Below are positions 25,977-35,300 of a DNA stretch of 36,591 nucleotides, one piece after another. A program made the translations under genes and the position numbers. The DNA is from Aphanocapsa lilacina HA4352-LM1 (GTDB lineage: Bacteria; Cyanobacteriota; Cyanobacteriia; Gloeobacterales; Gloeobacteraceae). Position 1 is the stretch's first letter. Each line of letters begins with the position of its first letter. Below the pieces are notes generated by a model that ran no database searches, was not told the origin of the DNA, and worked only from the letters and a program-made list of their open reading frames with translations. The stretch covers positions 1 to 36,591 of the forward strand of contig JAHHGR010000047.1 in assembly GCA_019359725.1 (NCBI GenBank), in the 5' to 3' direction.

Positions 25977-25984
25977 ATCGTATA
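25977..25984 (-). promoter_or_regulatory. Weak -10-like box upstream of apcE
   Basis: On the minus strand TATACGAT lies about 100 bases before the apcE start. No good -35 hexamer stands at 16-18 bases, so this is only a candidate for the operon promoter. Confidence 0.25.
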
Positions 25985-26241
25985 AAACAACTGACCCCAA
26001 CCCTACCCCGCAGCGTCCCTGGCCTTTCAACACACCCCTCACCCAGCCAAGCCAACCAGAGCCCCTAGACAAGCGATATTAACAAACATTGCGTCAGGTA
26101 AATCGCGGTGTCGCTCTTCGGCATCTTCGGTTACAAAGAAACCACATCGATCGGTGGAGATCAACAGCACCTGAAGATAAGTTTTGTTGCACCGCAGGCG
26201 GCACGGTCCCGGCCCCGAGCCGATCCGAGCCTCTTGGTGCA

Positions 26242-26445
26242 CTAGCTGTTTGTGGGTAGCAAGTAGGCGGCGATCGTCCCGCCGATGCCAAACAGAAGGG
26301 CAGCGAGCATCAAGTTGCCGTGCCAATCCACCAGGTTCTCCTCGCGCCAGAACCACCAGATGCCGATCAGCAGGCTTGCCGTCAGGTGCAAGCTCAAGGC
26401 GACCACAAAGCTGCCGCAAAACCACCAGTAGACCAGGGTACCCAT
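26242..26445 (-). CDS. Small two-helix membrane protein
   Basis: The 67-residue frame begins MGTLVYWWFCGSFVVALSLH and has two hydrophobic helices (about 5-32 and 45-62) joined by a short charged loop (WREENLVDWHGN). Start is ATG 26445. No known domain is recognised. The gene is divergent from ybeY, 85 bases away. About 360 bases between it and apcE show no other gene. Confidence 0.6.
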   Translation of the reverse strand: MGTLVYWWFCGSFVVALSLHLTASLLIGIWWFWREENLVDWHGNLMLAALLFGIGGTIAAYLLPTNS

Positions 26446-26530
26446 GGCAAGAGCCTATCGCCTTGGGGAGGATTTGGGAACCGGGGCCAAGTGTGTTAAA
26501 TTTCTTATCAATCTCGCAGGTGCCCCGGGT

Positions 26531-27028
26531 ATGGCGGTTGTGCCGATAGCTGTCGAGTTGTGCCTTCAAGCTGCGGTTGATGACCCGGTTGGGGAGACGC
26601 GCTGGCAATTTTGGTTTGACCAGTGGCTTCGGGAGCTGCAACCGGCGGCGGCGGTGGAGTTGAGCTTGCGCCTGACCGACGACGCTGAGATCCGGGGGCT
26701 CAACGCCCGCTTTCGCGGCGTCGATGTCCCCACAGACGTCCTCTCCTTCGAATTCGAAGCGGATGACACACAAGCGCAGATTGCGGAGGAGCCCCTGTAT
26801 CTTGGGGATATCGTCGTCTCTGTGCCGACGGCGACAAGGCAGGCGTACGAATTCGGGCACACTTTAGAGGTGGAATTGGCCTGGCTGGCTGTTCATGGTC
26901 TGTTGCATCTGTTGGGATGGGACCACCCGGACGAGCGAAGCTGGCAGGCCATGGTGACCCAGCAAGCGCGATTGCTTAAAGGAGTGAACGTTGTCTATGA
27001 CTGGCCAAGCGTCTACCCAGTCGGCTAG
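26531..27028 (+). CDS. ybeY: Endoribonuclease YbeY (rRNA maturation factor)
   Basis: The 165-residue protein has the zinc-binding signature HGLLHLLGWDH with H122, H126 and H132. Upstream are the family blocks LNARFRGVDVPTDVLSF and LYLGDIVVSV. YbeY is a metal-dependent single-strand RNase that takes part in 16S rRNA 3' processing and ribosome quality control. I place the start at ATG 26531, where the family N terminus begins; an upstream in-frame extension is less likely. Its end overlaps the dgkA start, the usual ybeY-dgkA pair in cyanobacteria and Firmicutes. Confidence 0.95.
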   Translation: MAVVPIAVELCLQAAVDDPVGETRWQFWFDQWLRELQPAAAVELSLRLTDDAEIRGLNARFRGVDVPTDVLSFEFEADDTQAQIAEEPLYLGDIVVSVPTATRQAYEFGHTLEVELAWLAVHGLLHLLGWDHPDERSWQAMVTQQARLLKGVNVVYDWPSVYPVG

Positions 27029-27425
27029 AAGAACGATCCGGCGCCGGCAATCCTGGCAGGTGGCCGAAACGCTCTCCAAAAGCTTCACCTACGCCGGGGG
27101 CGGCATTCTCTACGCCACGGCCACACAGCGCAACTTTCGCATTCATCTGATTGTGGGCACGATGGCCTTCGTGCTCGGGGCCTGCTTGCGCATCACGCTG
27201 TTGGAGATGGCGGTCATCGGTCTTACGGTCGCCTTTGTGTTGGCCCTTGAACTGATCAACACCGCCGTCGAGGCGACGGTGGATCTGATCGTGGGCGATC
27301 AGTACCACCGTCTGGCAGGCATCGCTAAAGATTGCGCCGCCGGAGCGGTGCTGGTCGCTTCGAGCGCGGCGTTGGTGGTGGCTGCCTGCATTCTGCTGCC
27401 GCCGCTGTGGCGGGCGTTGTTCTAG
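26991..27425 (+). CDS. dgkA: Diacylglycerol/undecaprenol kinase
   Basis: The membrane enzyme of about 144 residues phosphorylates a lipid alcohol. Signature ELINTAVEATVDLI matches the conserved EALNTAIEAVVD motif, and three helices are visible (about 52-68, 70-92, 118-140). A GGAG site at 26981-26984 precedes TTG 26991 by six bases and ATG 26997 by twelve; either may be the start. It overlaps ybeY by more than 30 bases, so the two are translationally coupled. Confidence 0.93.
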   Translation: MSMTGQASTQSARRTIRRRQSWQVAETLSKSFTYAGGGILYATATQRNFRIHLIVGTMAFVLGACLRITLLEMAVIGLTVAFVLALELINTAVEATVDLIVGDQYHRLAGIAKDCAAGAVLVASSAALVVAACILLPPLWRALF

Positions 27426-27465
27426 TGCTAGCTTGAAGCTGACAACCGCAGCAGAGGAACATGCC

Positions 27466-27669
27466 GTGGCCCCCGAATTGCGCCCGGGTATGCCGGTCAA
27501 AGTGACCAACCCGCAAGATCTTTACTACGGCTTTGAAGGCCAGATCCAAAAAGTTGTCGATGGCTATGTGGGTGTGATCTTCGGCGGCGGCACCTGGATC
27601 AAGCACGTCCGTTTCACCCCGTCGGATCTAACGGTGATTGAATCGCGCGGCAAAAAGCGCGGCAAGTAG
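27466..27669 (+). CDS. ndhS: NAD(P)H dehydrogenase-like complex subunit NdhS
   Basis: The product of about 67 residues is a small SH3-like protein: MPVKVTNPQDLYYGFEGQIQ, then VVDGYVGVIFGGGTWIKHV, and a basic end (ESRGKKRGK). NdhS forms part of the ferredoxin-binding site of the cyanobacterial NDH-1 complex. I choose GTG 27466 because GAGGAA lies eight bases upstream; a TTG at 27433 would add 11 residues. It starts about 40 bases after dgkA and may share its message. Confidence 0.82.
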   Translation: MAPELRPGMPVKVTNPQDLYYGFEGQIQKVVDGYVGVIFGGGTWIKHVRFTPSDLTVIESRGKKRGK

Positions 27670-27723
27670 TCGGATCGGGCTTTGCGGCTGGGTACGCTCT
27701 GAGTACGTCGCCCGGCATTCCTT

Positions 27724-28089
27724 GTGGAAAACACCGAGATTCGAGTCCTCCGCTCAAACGAGCTTGCAGTTTATCTGCCCTATTTTCCTGCCGCCCGCCG
27801 CCCGGCCTTGCCGACAGCTCTGGAGCTTTACAAGCGCGGCTGCCTTCAGGGGATGCGGTCCATCGAAGGAGCGGCGGCAATACCGTGGACGGCCCACTGG
27901 GACGTTCAGAATTTACCGGTAGATCCGACGCACTGCCGACTGCATTTTCAAGCGGATAGCGGCTCGATCGAGCGGGAGCTGGTGTTGCCGACTTTTGAGC
28001 TGGTGGGCTTTTTAAGCGAAGTGCCGGTCGCCGCAGGCTCCCCCCGCGATTTCTCCCATGGGTTCTACCGCCGATTGTTCGGGGCTTGA
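27724..28089 (+). CDS. Conserved-looking hypothetical protein
   Basis: The 121-residue protein opens with GTG (MENTEIRVLRSNELAVYLPY) and has no signal peptide or membrane segment. It contains a Tyr/Pro-rich first third, a middle with IPWTAHWDVQNLPVDP, and an end with FELVGFLSEVPVAAG. I recognise no domain. Codon use matches neighbours, so it is likely a real gene; it follows ndhS by 54 bases and converges on the kinase gene, whose stop lies 7 bases away. No clear ribosome binding site is seen. Confidence 0.6.
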   Translation: MENTEIRVLRSNELAVYLPYFPAARRPALPTALELYKRGCLQGMRSIEGAAAIPWTAHWDVQNLPVDPTHCRLHFQADSGSIERELVLPTFELVGFLSEVPVAAGSPRDFSHGFYRRLFGA

Positions 28090-28096
28090 AAACGCA

Positions 28097-30239
28097 CTAG
28101 GTTGCCAGTCGCGGAGGAAGCAGCGGCAACTCGACACAGAAGGCAGCTCCCTGATCGAGGCCGTCGCTGTGGGCGCTCACCGCACCGCCGTGCAATTCGA
28201 CAATGTGCCGCACGATGGCCAGGCCCAGCCCCAGGCCGCTGTGCTTGCGGGGGCTGGTGCCGTCCGCCTGGCGAAAGCGTTCGAAGACATGGGGCAGAAA
28301 TTCAGGGCTGATGCCGATACCAGAGTCGCGGACGCGAATGAAAAGCGTCCGCTCGCCGCAGCTGAGATCGACGACCACCCGGCCACCCTCGGGGGTGAAT
28401 TTAATCGCATTGGTGAGCAGATTCCAGACCACCTGCTGCATTCGGGTCGAGTCCGCCATCGCCGTGGCCCCATCGTCGAGCTGGCCCGATAGACAGATGC
28501 TCTTAGCCTCGGCCGGGGTGCGCACCGCCTCGATGGCGGCGGCCACCACAGGTAGCAGGTTGACCGGACGCAGCTCGACGTGCATCTTACCTGAGATAAT
28601 CCGTGACACATCGAGCACATCGTCGATGAGTTGCGCCTGCAGTCGGCCGTTGCGCTCGATCGTCTCAAGCGCCCGGTCGTCTGCGGGGCTCAAGCCGCTT
28701 TTGCGGCGCAGCAACTGGGCAAAACCGATGATTCGGATTGAGGGGGGTGCGCAACTCGTGGCTGAGCACCGCCAGAAACTCGTCCTTGGCGCGGTTGGCG
28801 GCTTCCGCCTCGCGGCGGGCTTGCTCGGCGAGGGCGCGGGCGGCTTGCTCCGCCTCAAACAGGCGGGCATTCTCGATCGCTACTGAGGCCATCTGGGTCA
28901 GCTGCACCAGGATCGCCTCGTCCTCGGCGGTGAATTCTCCCTCATCCTTGTCCGACAGCTGAATCAGCCCGATATTGTATCCGTCCCGGGCCACCAGGGG
29001 GGCGGCAAGCCAGCCGCGCAGCGGTGGGCGTTGCGCACTGGCCTCCCCCAGAACCCGCCAGTACGGATGCGTCTCCAGTTGTTCCTGATTCAAGCGCATC
29101 GGCCGATTGGTCTTACATACCTGCGCGCAGATGCTCGAATTGCCCAGCCTGAGGTCGTTTTCGCGCCAGGCGGCGTACTTGTCTGAGAGGTAGAACGCGT
29201 CGATCGACCGGCTCCAATCCGCATCGACAATCATGGTCGTCGCCGCCTGATGGGTGCCGATGATTGCGCTGGCCTGGAAGGTGATCATCTCCACCACATC
29301 CTCCACCGAGCGGGCCAGGTTGACGGCCAGTGCCGCTTGGGAGAGTTTTTTGAGGCGCACCGCGTACTGCTGCTGATGGGCGATGAGCCGCTCGCGCTCC
29401 TCCTGGGCGGTTTTTTGATCTTGCATGTCGGTGCAGGTGCCGAACCAGCGCACGATCTGACCATCGTCGTCGCGCACCGGCCGGCCTCGGGTCTTAAACC
29501 AGCGGTAGGAGCCGTCCGCCGCCCGCAAACGGTACTCCAGGTCGTAGATGCCGCGGTCTGCCACCGCCTCTAGCCAACACTCGCGCGTCCGAGGGCGATC
29601 GTCAGGATGGATGGCGCCCAGCCAGCCCATACCCAGTTGCTCCGCCTCGGGGATGCCTGTGTAATTGACCCATTGCTGGCTGAGATAGTCGCACTGGCCG
29701 TCGGCGCTCGTCGTCCACACCAGCTGCGGAATCGCCTCGATGAGCAGGCGGTAGCGCTCCTCATGGCGCTCGGCGGTGGCCAGCGCCTGCCGCCGCCGCT
29801 CCAGCAGCAGCTCGCGCTCGTGCTGGGCGCGCTTGCGCGCGCTGATGTCGCGGGCCAGGACATGGGCGGCGGGCTTGCCCTGGTAGGTCATCGCCGAGGC
29901 GAGCACTTCGACTTCGACCACCGTGCCGTCCAGGCGCACAAACCGTTCCTCCAGCAGCGGCACCGCCGTGCCGGCCTGCAGCTGTTTCATACGTTGCCTG
30001 ACGATCTTGCGGTCCACCGGGTGCACCAGCTCAAGTACCGGCATGCCGATGATCTGCTCGGGTACCTGAGCGCCCAGCAAGCACACCCCGGCGCTGTTGA
30101 TAAAGACGACTTTGCCCTCACACTGCACGAAAATCGCGTCGGGGGACAGTTCGACCAACTGCCGGTAGCGCAATTCGCTTTGCTCAAGTGCCCACCGAGC
30201 TATACTATCGGTCCCGTTGTCCGCCAGCGGTTCGTCCAT
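28097..30239 (-). pseudogene. PAS-PAS-GAF sensor histidine kinase, frameshifted just after the H-box
   Basis: Starting at ATG 30239 the protein has a PAS domain (about 20-135, LVELSPDAIFVQCEGKVVF), a second PAS with PAC (about 160-285, WVNYTGIPEAEQLG), a GAF domain (about 305-460, ending FTAEDEAILVQLTQMASVAI) and the H-box FLAVLSHELRTPLNP. At 28735 an extra A changes the frame, so the first part stops after about 524 residues. The second part continues in the next frame with IIGFAQLLRRK, the dimerisation helix, the N-box (WNLLTNAIKFTPEGG), G1 (RDSGIGI) and G2 (GLGLGLAIV) of a complete ATPase domain to 28097. No start is obvious for a separate second protein. It may be a true null or a one-base sequence error. 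Confidence 0.87.
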
Positions 30240-30298
30240 TAGACTTGTTGTGCCATCGCGGTGCCGGTCTCAGGTCACCCACACGCAACGGATATAGC

Positions 30299-30335
30299 AA
30301 AAAAAGGCGGGCCGGGCAATTGCCCGGCCCGCCTT
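30299..30335 (-). terminator. Rho-independent terminator of the LivH-type gene
   Basis: A perfect 16-bp inverted repeat (30304-30319 and 30320-30335) is followed on the minus strand by a run of seven T. It lies 33 bases after the stop of the permease gene and before the kinase gene. Confidence 0.93.
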
Positions 30336-30367
30336 GACGGGTCGTACTGCATTTGATGTCTGAACAC

Positions 30368-31462
30368 TCAAACTTTTTCGGGCACATTCTCGCCCAGAAG
30401 ACCCGAGGGGCGAAGCAGGAGCACACCGACCAGTACTATAAATGCAAATACGTCTTTCCATTCGCTGGAAAGATAGCCCGATCCCAGCGATTCGAGCAAC
30501 CCGAGCAACAGCCCCCCTAGCACCGCCCCGGGGATGTTGCCGATTCCCCCCAAGACCGCAGCGGTGAAAGCCTTGAGGCCGGCCTGGAAACCGATGAAGA
30601 AGTTGATCGATTTGAAGAAGATGGCGAACAGCACCCCAGCCACCGCCGCCAGACTCGAACCTAGGATAAAGACAACGACGATGATAAGCCGGGTGTTGAT
30701 CCCCATCAGCTGGGCCGCCTCGATGTCCTGGGCGGTGGCGCGCATCGCCTTGCCGAGGCGCGTGCTTTGCACCAGCCAGGTAAGCAGGGCCATCGCCGCG
30801 ACGCTCACCCCCACCGTCAGCATCTGCGGCGCGGTAATCTGCACGCCGAGCAGCGTCACGCTCCACGCCGGCAGCACCTCAGGCAAGATCCGATCGCGGC
30901 TGCCGACAATGAGGCGCATGGCATTCTGCAGCAAAATCGAGGCCCCCAGCGCCGTAATCAGCAGCGACAGGCGCGGTGTCCTGTGCACCGGACCGCTGCG
31001 GCCCAGATAGGCGAAAAGCCCCCAAAGCGCGGCGGCGGCCCCCAAGCCCGCCACCGGTCCCAACAACCACTCCCCCTGGGACAGCCCGCCTTTGAGCTGG
31101 TGATACAGCCACCAGACACCGCAGCCGGCCGCCGCGATCACACCCAATTCCACCCCGCCGAGCGGCTTCGCCGCGCTCAGCAGCGGCCGGTAGGCCAGGC
31201 GCTCAAGCCCCATACCCAAAAGTGAGCAGACCGCCATGGCGCACAGCAAGGCCGCAAGCAGCAACAGCCACCAGGGCAAGCCTGCACTGCCCAACACCAC
31301 GAAGACCCCGAGGGCGACGAAGGCCCCGACCATAAACACCTCGCCGTGGGCAAAGTTGATCAGTTCCAGGATGCCGTAGACCATCGTGTACCCCAGAGCA
31401 ATCAGGGCGTACACACTGCCTAGAGTGATGCCGTTGACCAGCTGCTGAACCAGTTCCTGCAA
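30368..31462 (-). CDS. Branched-chain amino acid/urea-type ABC permease, LivH family
   Basis: The integral membrane protein of about 364 residues has eight or more helices and typical LivH motifs: LVNGITLGSVYALIALGYTM, GILELINFAHGEV near the start, and KAFTAAVLGGIGNIPGAVLG near the end. It forms one half of the permease of an amino acid or related importer. I choose TTG 31462 because GAGG lies six bases before it, which places the first helix correctly. A segment around 95-150 appears longer than in LivH of E. coli. LivM, LivF, LivG and the binding protein are not in the window, so it is an orphan here. A strong terminator follows. Confidence 0.88.
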   Translation of the reverse strand: MQELVQQLVNGITLGSVYALIALGYTMVYGILELINFAHGEVFMVGAFVALGVFVVLGSAGLPWWLLLLAALLCAMAVCSLLGMGLERLAYRPLLSAAKPLGGVELGVIAAAGCGVWWLYHQLKGGLSQGEWLLGPVAGLGAAAALWGLFAYLGRSGPVHRTPRLSLLITALGASILLQNAMRLIVGSRDRILPEVLPAWSVTLLGVQITAPQMLTVGVSVAAMALLTWLVQSTRLGKAMRATAQDIEAAQLMGINTRLIIVVVFILGSSLAAVAGVLFAIFFKSINFFIGFQAGLKAFTAAVLGGIGNIPGAVLGGLLLGLLESLGSGYLSSEWKDVFAFIVLVGVLLLRPSGLLGENVPEKV

Positions 31463-31551
31463 AGCAAACCTCAAAGCGCAACGAACACACCAAAGCGTAC
31501 CACCGTCCACCCCAAAGTGGCATGGATGCTCTATCATGGTGTTTGCCTTGC

Positions 31552-31625
31552 GGACGCGTAGCTCAGCTGGCTAGAGCGCCACGTTGACATCGTGGAGGTC
31601 GGGGGTTCGAGCCCCTCCGCGTCCA
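31552..31625 (+). tRNA. tRNA-Val (anticodon GAC)
   Basis: The 74-nt gene folds into a full cloverleaf: acceptor ggacgcg/cgcgtcc, D-arm with AGCTCAGCTGGCTAGAGC, anticodon stem CCACG/CGTGG around TTGACAT, and T-arm with GGTTCGAGCCCC. Discriminator is A and CCA is not encoded. Confidence 0.96.
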
Positions 31626-32974
31626 TGGCTTTGGCAGCGCTTTACCCGCGGGCGGTCCCCCGCACCCCTGGCCGCAACAAGGCGCGCGACGCCCTCCCCT
31701 GGCCAGTAAGCAATATACAAATCAACCACAATAAATTCTCCTGATCGGGTTGTTATCCCTCTTTAGGTTTGTGCTGACCAGTCCATGCAGACGTCTTTCT
31801 CACTGCATTACAGCACGTAGATAACAACTGCAAAATGCTCACCTGCCGGTGCGCAGATGGCGCAGCACGATAGGGAAAAGTATCATATCAATCTCGGCGT
31901 GAATGCGGCCAATTCCACTGTCGCTGGGGACCTGAAGGTGTAATATACGGAAGCGCCTCCCCTGAGTTCCAGCAACTCGGTCCGGGAAGATGGCGCCAAA
32001 GAGTTTGTCTCCCTTCCCAAACGCCCTCAGGCTCTGCATTTGACACGTTGAAAGCGTAGACGCAGACTGCTTTGCGCGGGCCGCTGCCCTTCGCACAGCA
32101 TTTTGTTCTGGTCTGTTACAAATCCGGCAGCCGGTGTATTTCTGACTCAAGTCAGAACATGCTGGACCTGACAGCTATTGATTTCCCAAGCATTGATGGC
32201 ATCCCTTGCCGCCGCAAGACTGGACAATTCCAAAAAAAGTTGACGAGGGAAACATTGGCAAATATAACGAAAATACTACTTTAGTGAGATTTTATGATAG
32301 TATTTTTGTAAAGCCAGACTGGCGATTGCAAGAGAAATATTTTCGGCAGCGGGCGATTAGATGAGTGTCTCCTTCCTCCAGGGCAGCCGAAGGTTCAGCA
32401 AACCGAGCTTAAACAAGTCTATTCATGCCCAAGCTTGGGCCGAAGATTTAGCTCTTGAACGACGAGTTATAGATTACTCTCCCATCAAAAATTGCCGGAA
32501 CAAATGTGGTTAACCAACCCAGCAGCTTTTTTGCACGAGAATAAAATCGTATAACAACAATATTTGCACCGCTTAGCAATGACGGCATTGCATACAGATA
32601 GATTTTGAAGAATGCAACTACAATTTGTAAAATTACGCTCTTCGCGCATAGGGGCCCTGCAACAATTTGCAATAGATAACATTTGTTCAAATTACCGTAA
32701 ATTCACTGACTTAGATGTCGAATGTCTCCTCTACTACAATCATATAGGGATACTATTTCCCCGAGTAAAGATGCTCAAGGCTAATCGATTCAGGCGACCT
32801 TTGACATTGCCTATTTCTTGGTATATCTCTCAAGAAAGCTCGAAAATTTCTCCCTGAAGCACACCAATAAGATCCCCCGTTCATGGGAGATTGGTTGCTG
32901 ATTTCCCTAGCGGTCGCCGGATTATGATAATAATTTCTCGGACGCAAGTGTCCAAGAAAAGTTACTGGTGGTGT
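31626..32974. other. Gene-poor stretch, partly AT-rich
   Basis: No convincing gene was found in about 1.35 kb. Short frames exist (for example 31839-32150 on the minus strand, 103 codons from TTG, with CRICNRPE), but they lack ribosome binding sites and recognisable domains. From about 32230 to 32960 the base composition drops markedly in GC compared with the rest of the window. A small palindrome (TCTGACTCAAGTCAGA) lies at 32142-32157. The stretch may be a decayed insert or a long regulatory region. Confidence 0.5.
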
Positions 32975-33985
32975 ATGGAAAAATATATGAAGAAGGCTTG
33001 TCTGGGTTTCGGACTTTTGTGCGCTGTTTCGCCACTATGCTTTACATCGGCTGTCCTAGCGGGAGAAAATGCCGTGTGTCCGTCCCAGACCTATCAGCAG
33101 CGCGATCTGGCGGGGGGGATCGCCTGTGCCATCCAGCCGAGCCGCACCGACTCGGCCATTACCGACCTCGGTTCGAGCGGTAGGGGGTTCGGCTATCACG
33201 TCATCGGCATTCCAAGCGATCCGACCCAGATCAAGGGAACGTTTCTGTATCTGGGGGGCTCAGGCGATCGGCCGTTTGATCCGGATGGCGACCGCTACTC
33301 GAATCTGGAGATTGTCGAAAATGGCATTGCCCTGGGCTACATGGTCATCCAACTGGCCCACGCCAACACTGACCCGGTGGGCATTCTCTGCGGCAACAAC
33401 GACGCCTGTTATGGGGCGACGCGCCAGGAGATTATCTACGGCACAGCCACCTCTTCGGCGGTGAGCGTCAACACCGCCAACAGCATCATGAATCGCCTGA
33501 GCGCACTTTCGCGCTTTCTCAAGAGCAATTATTCGCTGAGCTATTTACTGCCCGCCGCGCTGAGCGGCACCAAGGTGAACTGGTCGAAGATGCGCCTGGG
33601 GGGGAGCAGCCAGGGAGGCGGTCACGCCGGCCATATCGCGCGGGACAACGCCTCGCAGCGGGTGTGCTTTCTCTCCTCGCCGGTGGACACCGTGACGGTC
33701 TCCGGCGACACCTCCGGCTCGCGGCAAAGCGTCTCCGCCGCCTGGGTGAGCGACACCACCTGGAAGACACCCACTTCTCAGTTGCGCGGGGTCGCCCACG
33801 AGGACGACGACTATTTCGAGAGCATCACTACCAACTACAAGACCCTCGGCATGAAAGAATCCACCAGCGAGACCAACCCCAACAACAACTGGGTGCGAAT
33901 CACCGTCGATGCCGGCAATCCTCACACTGCCCCCGGCCGCGACGGCAATCTCGCCTACGCGCGCGAGTGGTCCTGCTTTAAGTGA
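32975..33985 (+). CDS. Secreted alpha/beta-hydrolase-like protein
   Basis: The product of about 336 residues has a signal peptide at 1-29 (MEKYMKKACLGFGLLCAVSP, cleavage near SAVLA). The mature protein carries GGSSQGG with the probable nucleophile S212 in a GxSxG elbow, then GHAGHIA. Oxyanion-side GTFLYLGGSGDRP and a late histidine in GNPHTAPG complete a plausible triad with D in VDAGN. It resembles the BPSS1187-type secreted hydrolase family; substrate is unknown. Start ATG 32975 has a weak GGTGG upstream; ATG 32987 (MKKACLG) is an alternative. Four cysteines could form disulphides in the periplasm. Confidence 0.78.
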   Translation: MEKYMKKACLGFGLLCAVSPLCFTSAVLAGENAVCPSQTYQQRDLAGGIACAIQPSRTDSAITDLGSSGRGFGYHVIGIPSDPTQIKGTFLYLGGSGDRPFDPDGDRYSNLEIVENGIALGYMVIQLAHANTDPVGILCGNNDACYGATRQEIIYGTATSSAVSVNTANSIMNRLSALSRFLKSNYSLSYLLPAALSGTKVNWSKMRLGGSSQGGGHAGHIARDNASQRVCFLSSPVDTVTVSGDTSGSRQSVSAAWVSDTTWKTPTSQLRGVAHEDDDYFESITTNYKTLGMKESTSETNPNNNWVRITVDAGNPHTAPGRDGNLAYAREWSCFK

Positions 33986-34045
33986 GAGGGCGCGCCCGCG
34001 ACCCGGCGGCTACACTTAGACTGCAGGTTACTCGATGCGATATTT

Positions 34046-34393
34046 ATGAGCGGTTTTCGTGCTTCTCTTCCCCTACTGATCCTGGTGGGCGTGGTGGTGG
34101 TGGTCATCGGCTCGGGCGTTTTCCTGCTCACCGCCGGCCGGGGGCTCGGGCAATTTCTGTTCGGCAGAACCTACGCGGAAGGCGAGTTGCGAGGCTACGT
34201 AGCTTCGGTGCTCAAAGAAGAACTGCGCGGCTCCAGCTGCCAGCCTTTTGACACCGACAACAACGGTTACGTCGCCTGCGACTTCACCCTGAGCGCCCAA
34301 CCCAACGTCACCCGCTCGATCGAGTGCGCCGCCTGGGGCTTTGACGGACTGATCAACCGCGGCTGCCGCACCCGCTTGCCCAACTTTCAATAA
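34046..34393 (+). CDS. Small membrane-anchored hypothetical protein
   Basis: The 115-residue product has one N-terminal hydrophobic helix (about 8-29, LLILVGVVVVVIGSGVFLLT) that may be a signal anchor, and a soluble domain with four cysteines (SSCQPF, VACDF, IECAAW, RGCRTR) probably paired in disulphides outside the cytoplasm. No known domain is recognised. It follows the hydrolase gene by 60 bases in the same direction. A weak 4-bp stem and T-run (about 34398-34420) may end the transcript. Confidence 0.62.
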   Translation: MSGFRASLPLLILVGVVVVVIGSGVFLLTAGRGLGQFLFGRTYAEGELRGYVASVLKEELRGSSCQPFDTDNNGYVACDFTLSAQPNVTRSIECAAWGFDGLINRGCRTRLPNFQ

Positions 34394-34421
34394 GTTCAGT
34401 CAGACCGACTTTGCTTTTTTA

Positions 34422-34493
34422 AGCTGGCGAGGGGATTCGAACCCCTAACCGACAGTTTACAAAACTGTTGCGCTACCGTTGCGCCACGCCAGC
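34422..34493 (-). tRNA. tRNA-Thr (anticodon TGT)
   Basis: On the minus strand the 72-nt gene folds with acceptor GCTGGCG/CGCCAGC, anticodon stem ACAGT/ACTGT around TTTGTAA, and T-loop GGTTCGAATCC. CCA is not encoded and the discriminator is T. Confidence 0.95.
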
Positions 34494-34526
34494 CGGTTCA
34501 TCCATGCTAATCCAGCATACTTTAGC

Positions 34527-35300
34527 TTAGGATGGCGATTTTTTAACGCACATTTGTCCGACCAGCAGGATGAGACTCACCCCAACAACCCACACCGTCG
34601 AAAGGGCGTTGATCTCCGGCGTGATGCTGAAGCGCACCATCGAGAAGATGCGCAGAGGCAATGTCGTCGCCCCCGGTCCAGCGGTAAACAGCGCCACCAC
34701 ATAGTCGTCGAGCGACAGCGTAAAGGCCAGCAGTGCCCCCGAGAGCACCCCCGGCCAGATGGCGGGCAGCGTCACCCGCCAGAAAGTTGTCCATTCGCGC
34801 GCCCCCAGATCCATCGCCGCTTCCTCAAAGGTGCGGTCGTACCCAGCGAGGCGGGCGCGCACAGTAAGGGCCACAAACGGCGTACAGAGCACCACGTGCC
34901 CGGCTGCCACCGTGAGCAGTCCCGTAGTGATTCCCAACTGCGAAAACCAGATGAGTAGCGCAATACCCAGCACCACCTCCGGGACGATGATCGCGATATA
35001 AAGCAGCAGTTGGGCCGGTTGGGCAAGTCGGTAGCGCGCCAAGGCCAGAGCGAGCAGGGTGCCGATTACCGTCGAGACAGAGGTGGCTGCCCCCGCCACC
35101 ACCAGCGAGTTGACCGCCGCCTCCTGGATGCGCGTATCGGCAAAGAGCACTTTGTACCAGTCGAGGGTGAAGCCCTGCCAGCGTAAGTTGAGCTTCTGGC
35201 TATTGAAGGAAAAGACCACCAGCACCAGGATGGGCAGGTAGAGATAGCCGAAGACCACCGCCGCCCACACCCTGAGCCACAGTGCCCGCCCACCGCTCAT
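34527..35300 (-). CDS. potC: Spermidine/putrescine-type ABC permease, PotC family
   Basis: The 257-residue inner membrane protein has six helices and the EAA-type loop EEAAMDLGAREWTTFWRVTL with PAIWPGVLSG following, which contacts the ATPase. SLDDYVVALFTAGPG near 200 is characteristic of PotC. Its ATG overlaps the potB stop (35297-35300), so the pair is translationally coupled. The gene ends 34 bases before tRNA-Thr. No ATPase or binding protein is adjacent; the PotA-like gene at 979-2085 is the nearest candidate. Confidence 0.9.
   Translation of the reverse strand: MSGGRALWLRVWAAVVFGYLYLPILVLVVFSFNSQKLNLRWQGFTLDWYKVLFADTRIQEAAVNSLVVAGAATSVSTVIGTLLALALARYRLAQPAQLLLYIAIIVPEVVLGIALLIWFSQLGITTGLLTVAAGHVVLCTPFVALTVRARLAGYDRTFEEAAMDLGAREWTTFWRVTLPAIWPGVLSGALLAFTLSLDDYVVALFTAGPGATTLPLRIFSMVRFSITPEINALSTVWVVGVSLILLVGQMCVKKSPS

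Noticed and set aside
26039..26860. Minus-strand frame of 273 codons opposite ybeY
   Set aside because: It covers the recognised ybeY gene and the small membrane gene region and shows no family signature.
31839..32150. Minus-strand frame of 103 codons (TTG start) with CRIC
   Set aside because: No ribosome binding site, no recognisable domain and no operon context; too weak to call a gene, kept only as a note in the gene-poor stretch.
32142..32157. Palindrome TCTGACTCAAGTCAGA as an operator
   Set aside because: It stands alone, far from any supported gene start, and 7-bp arms occur by chance in a window of this size.
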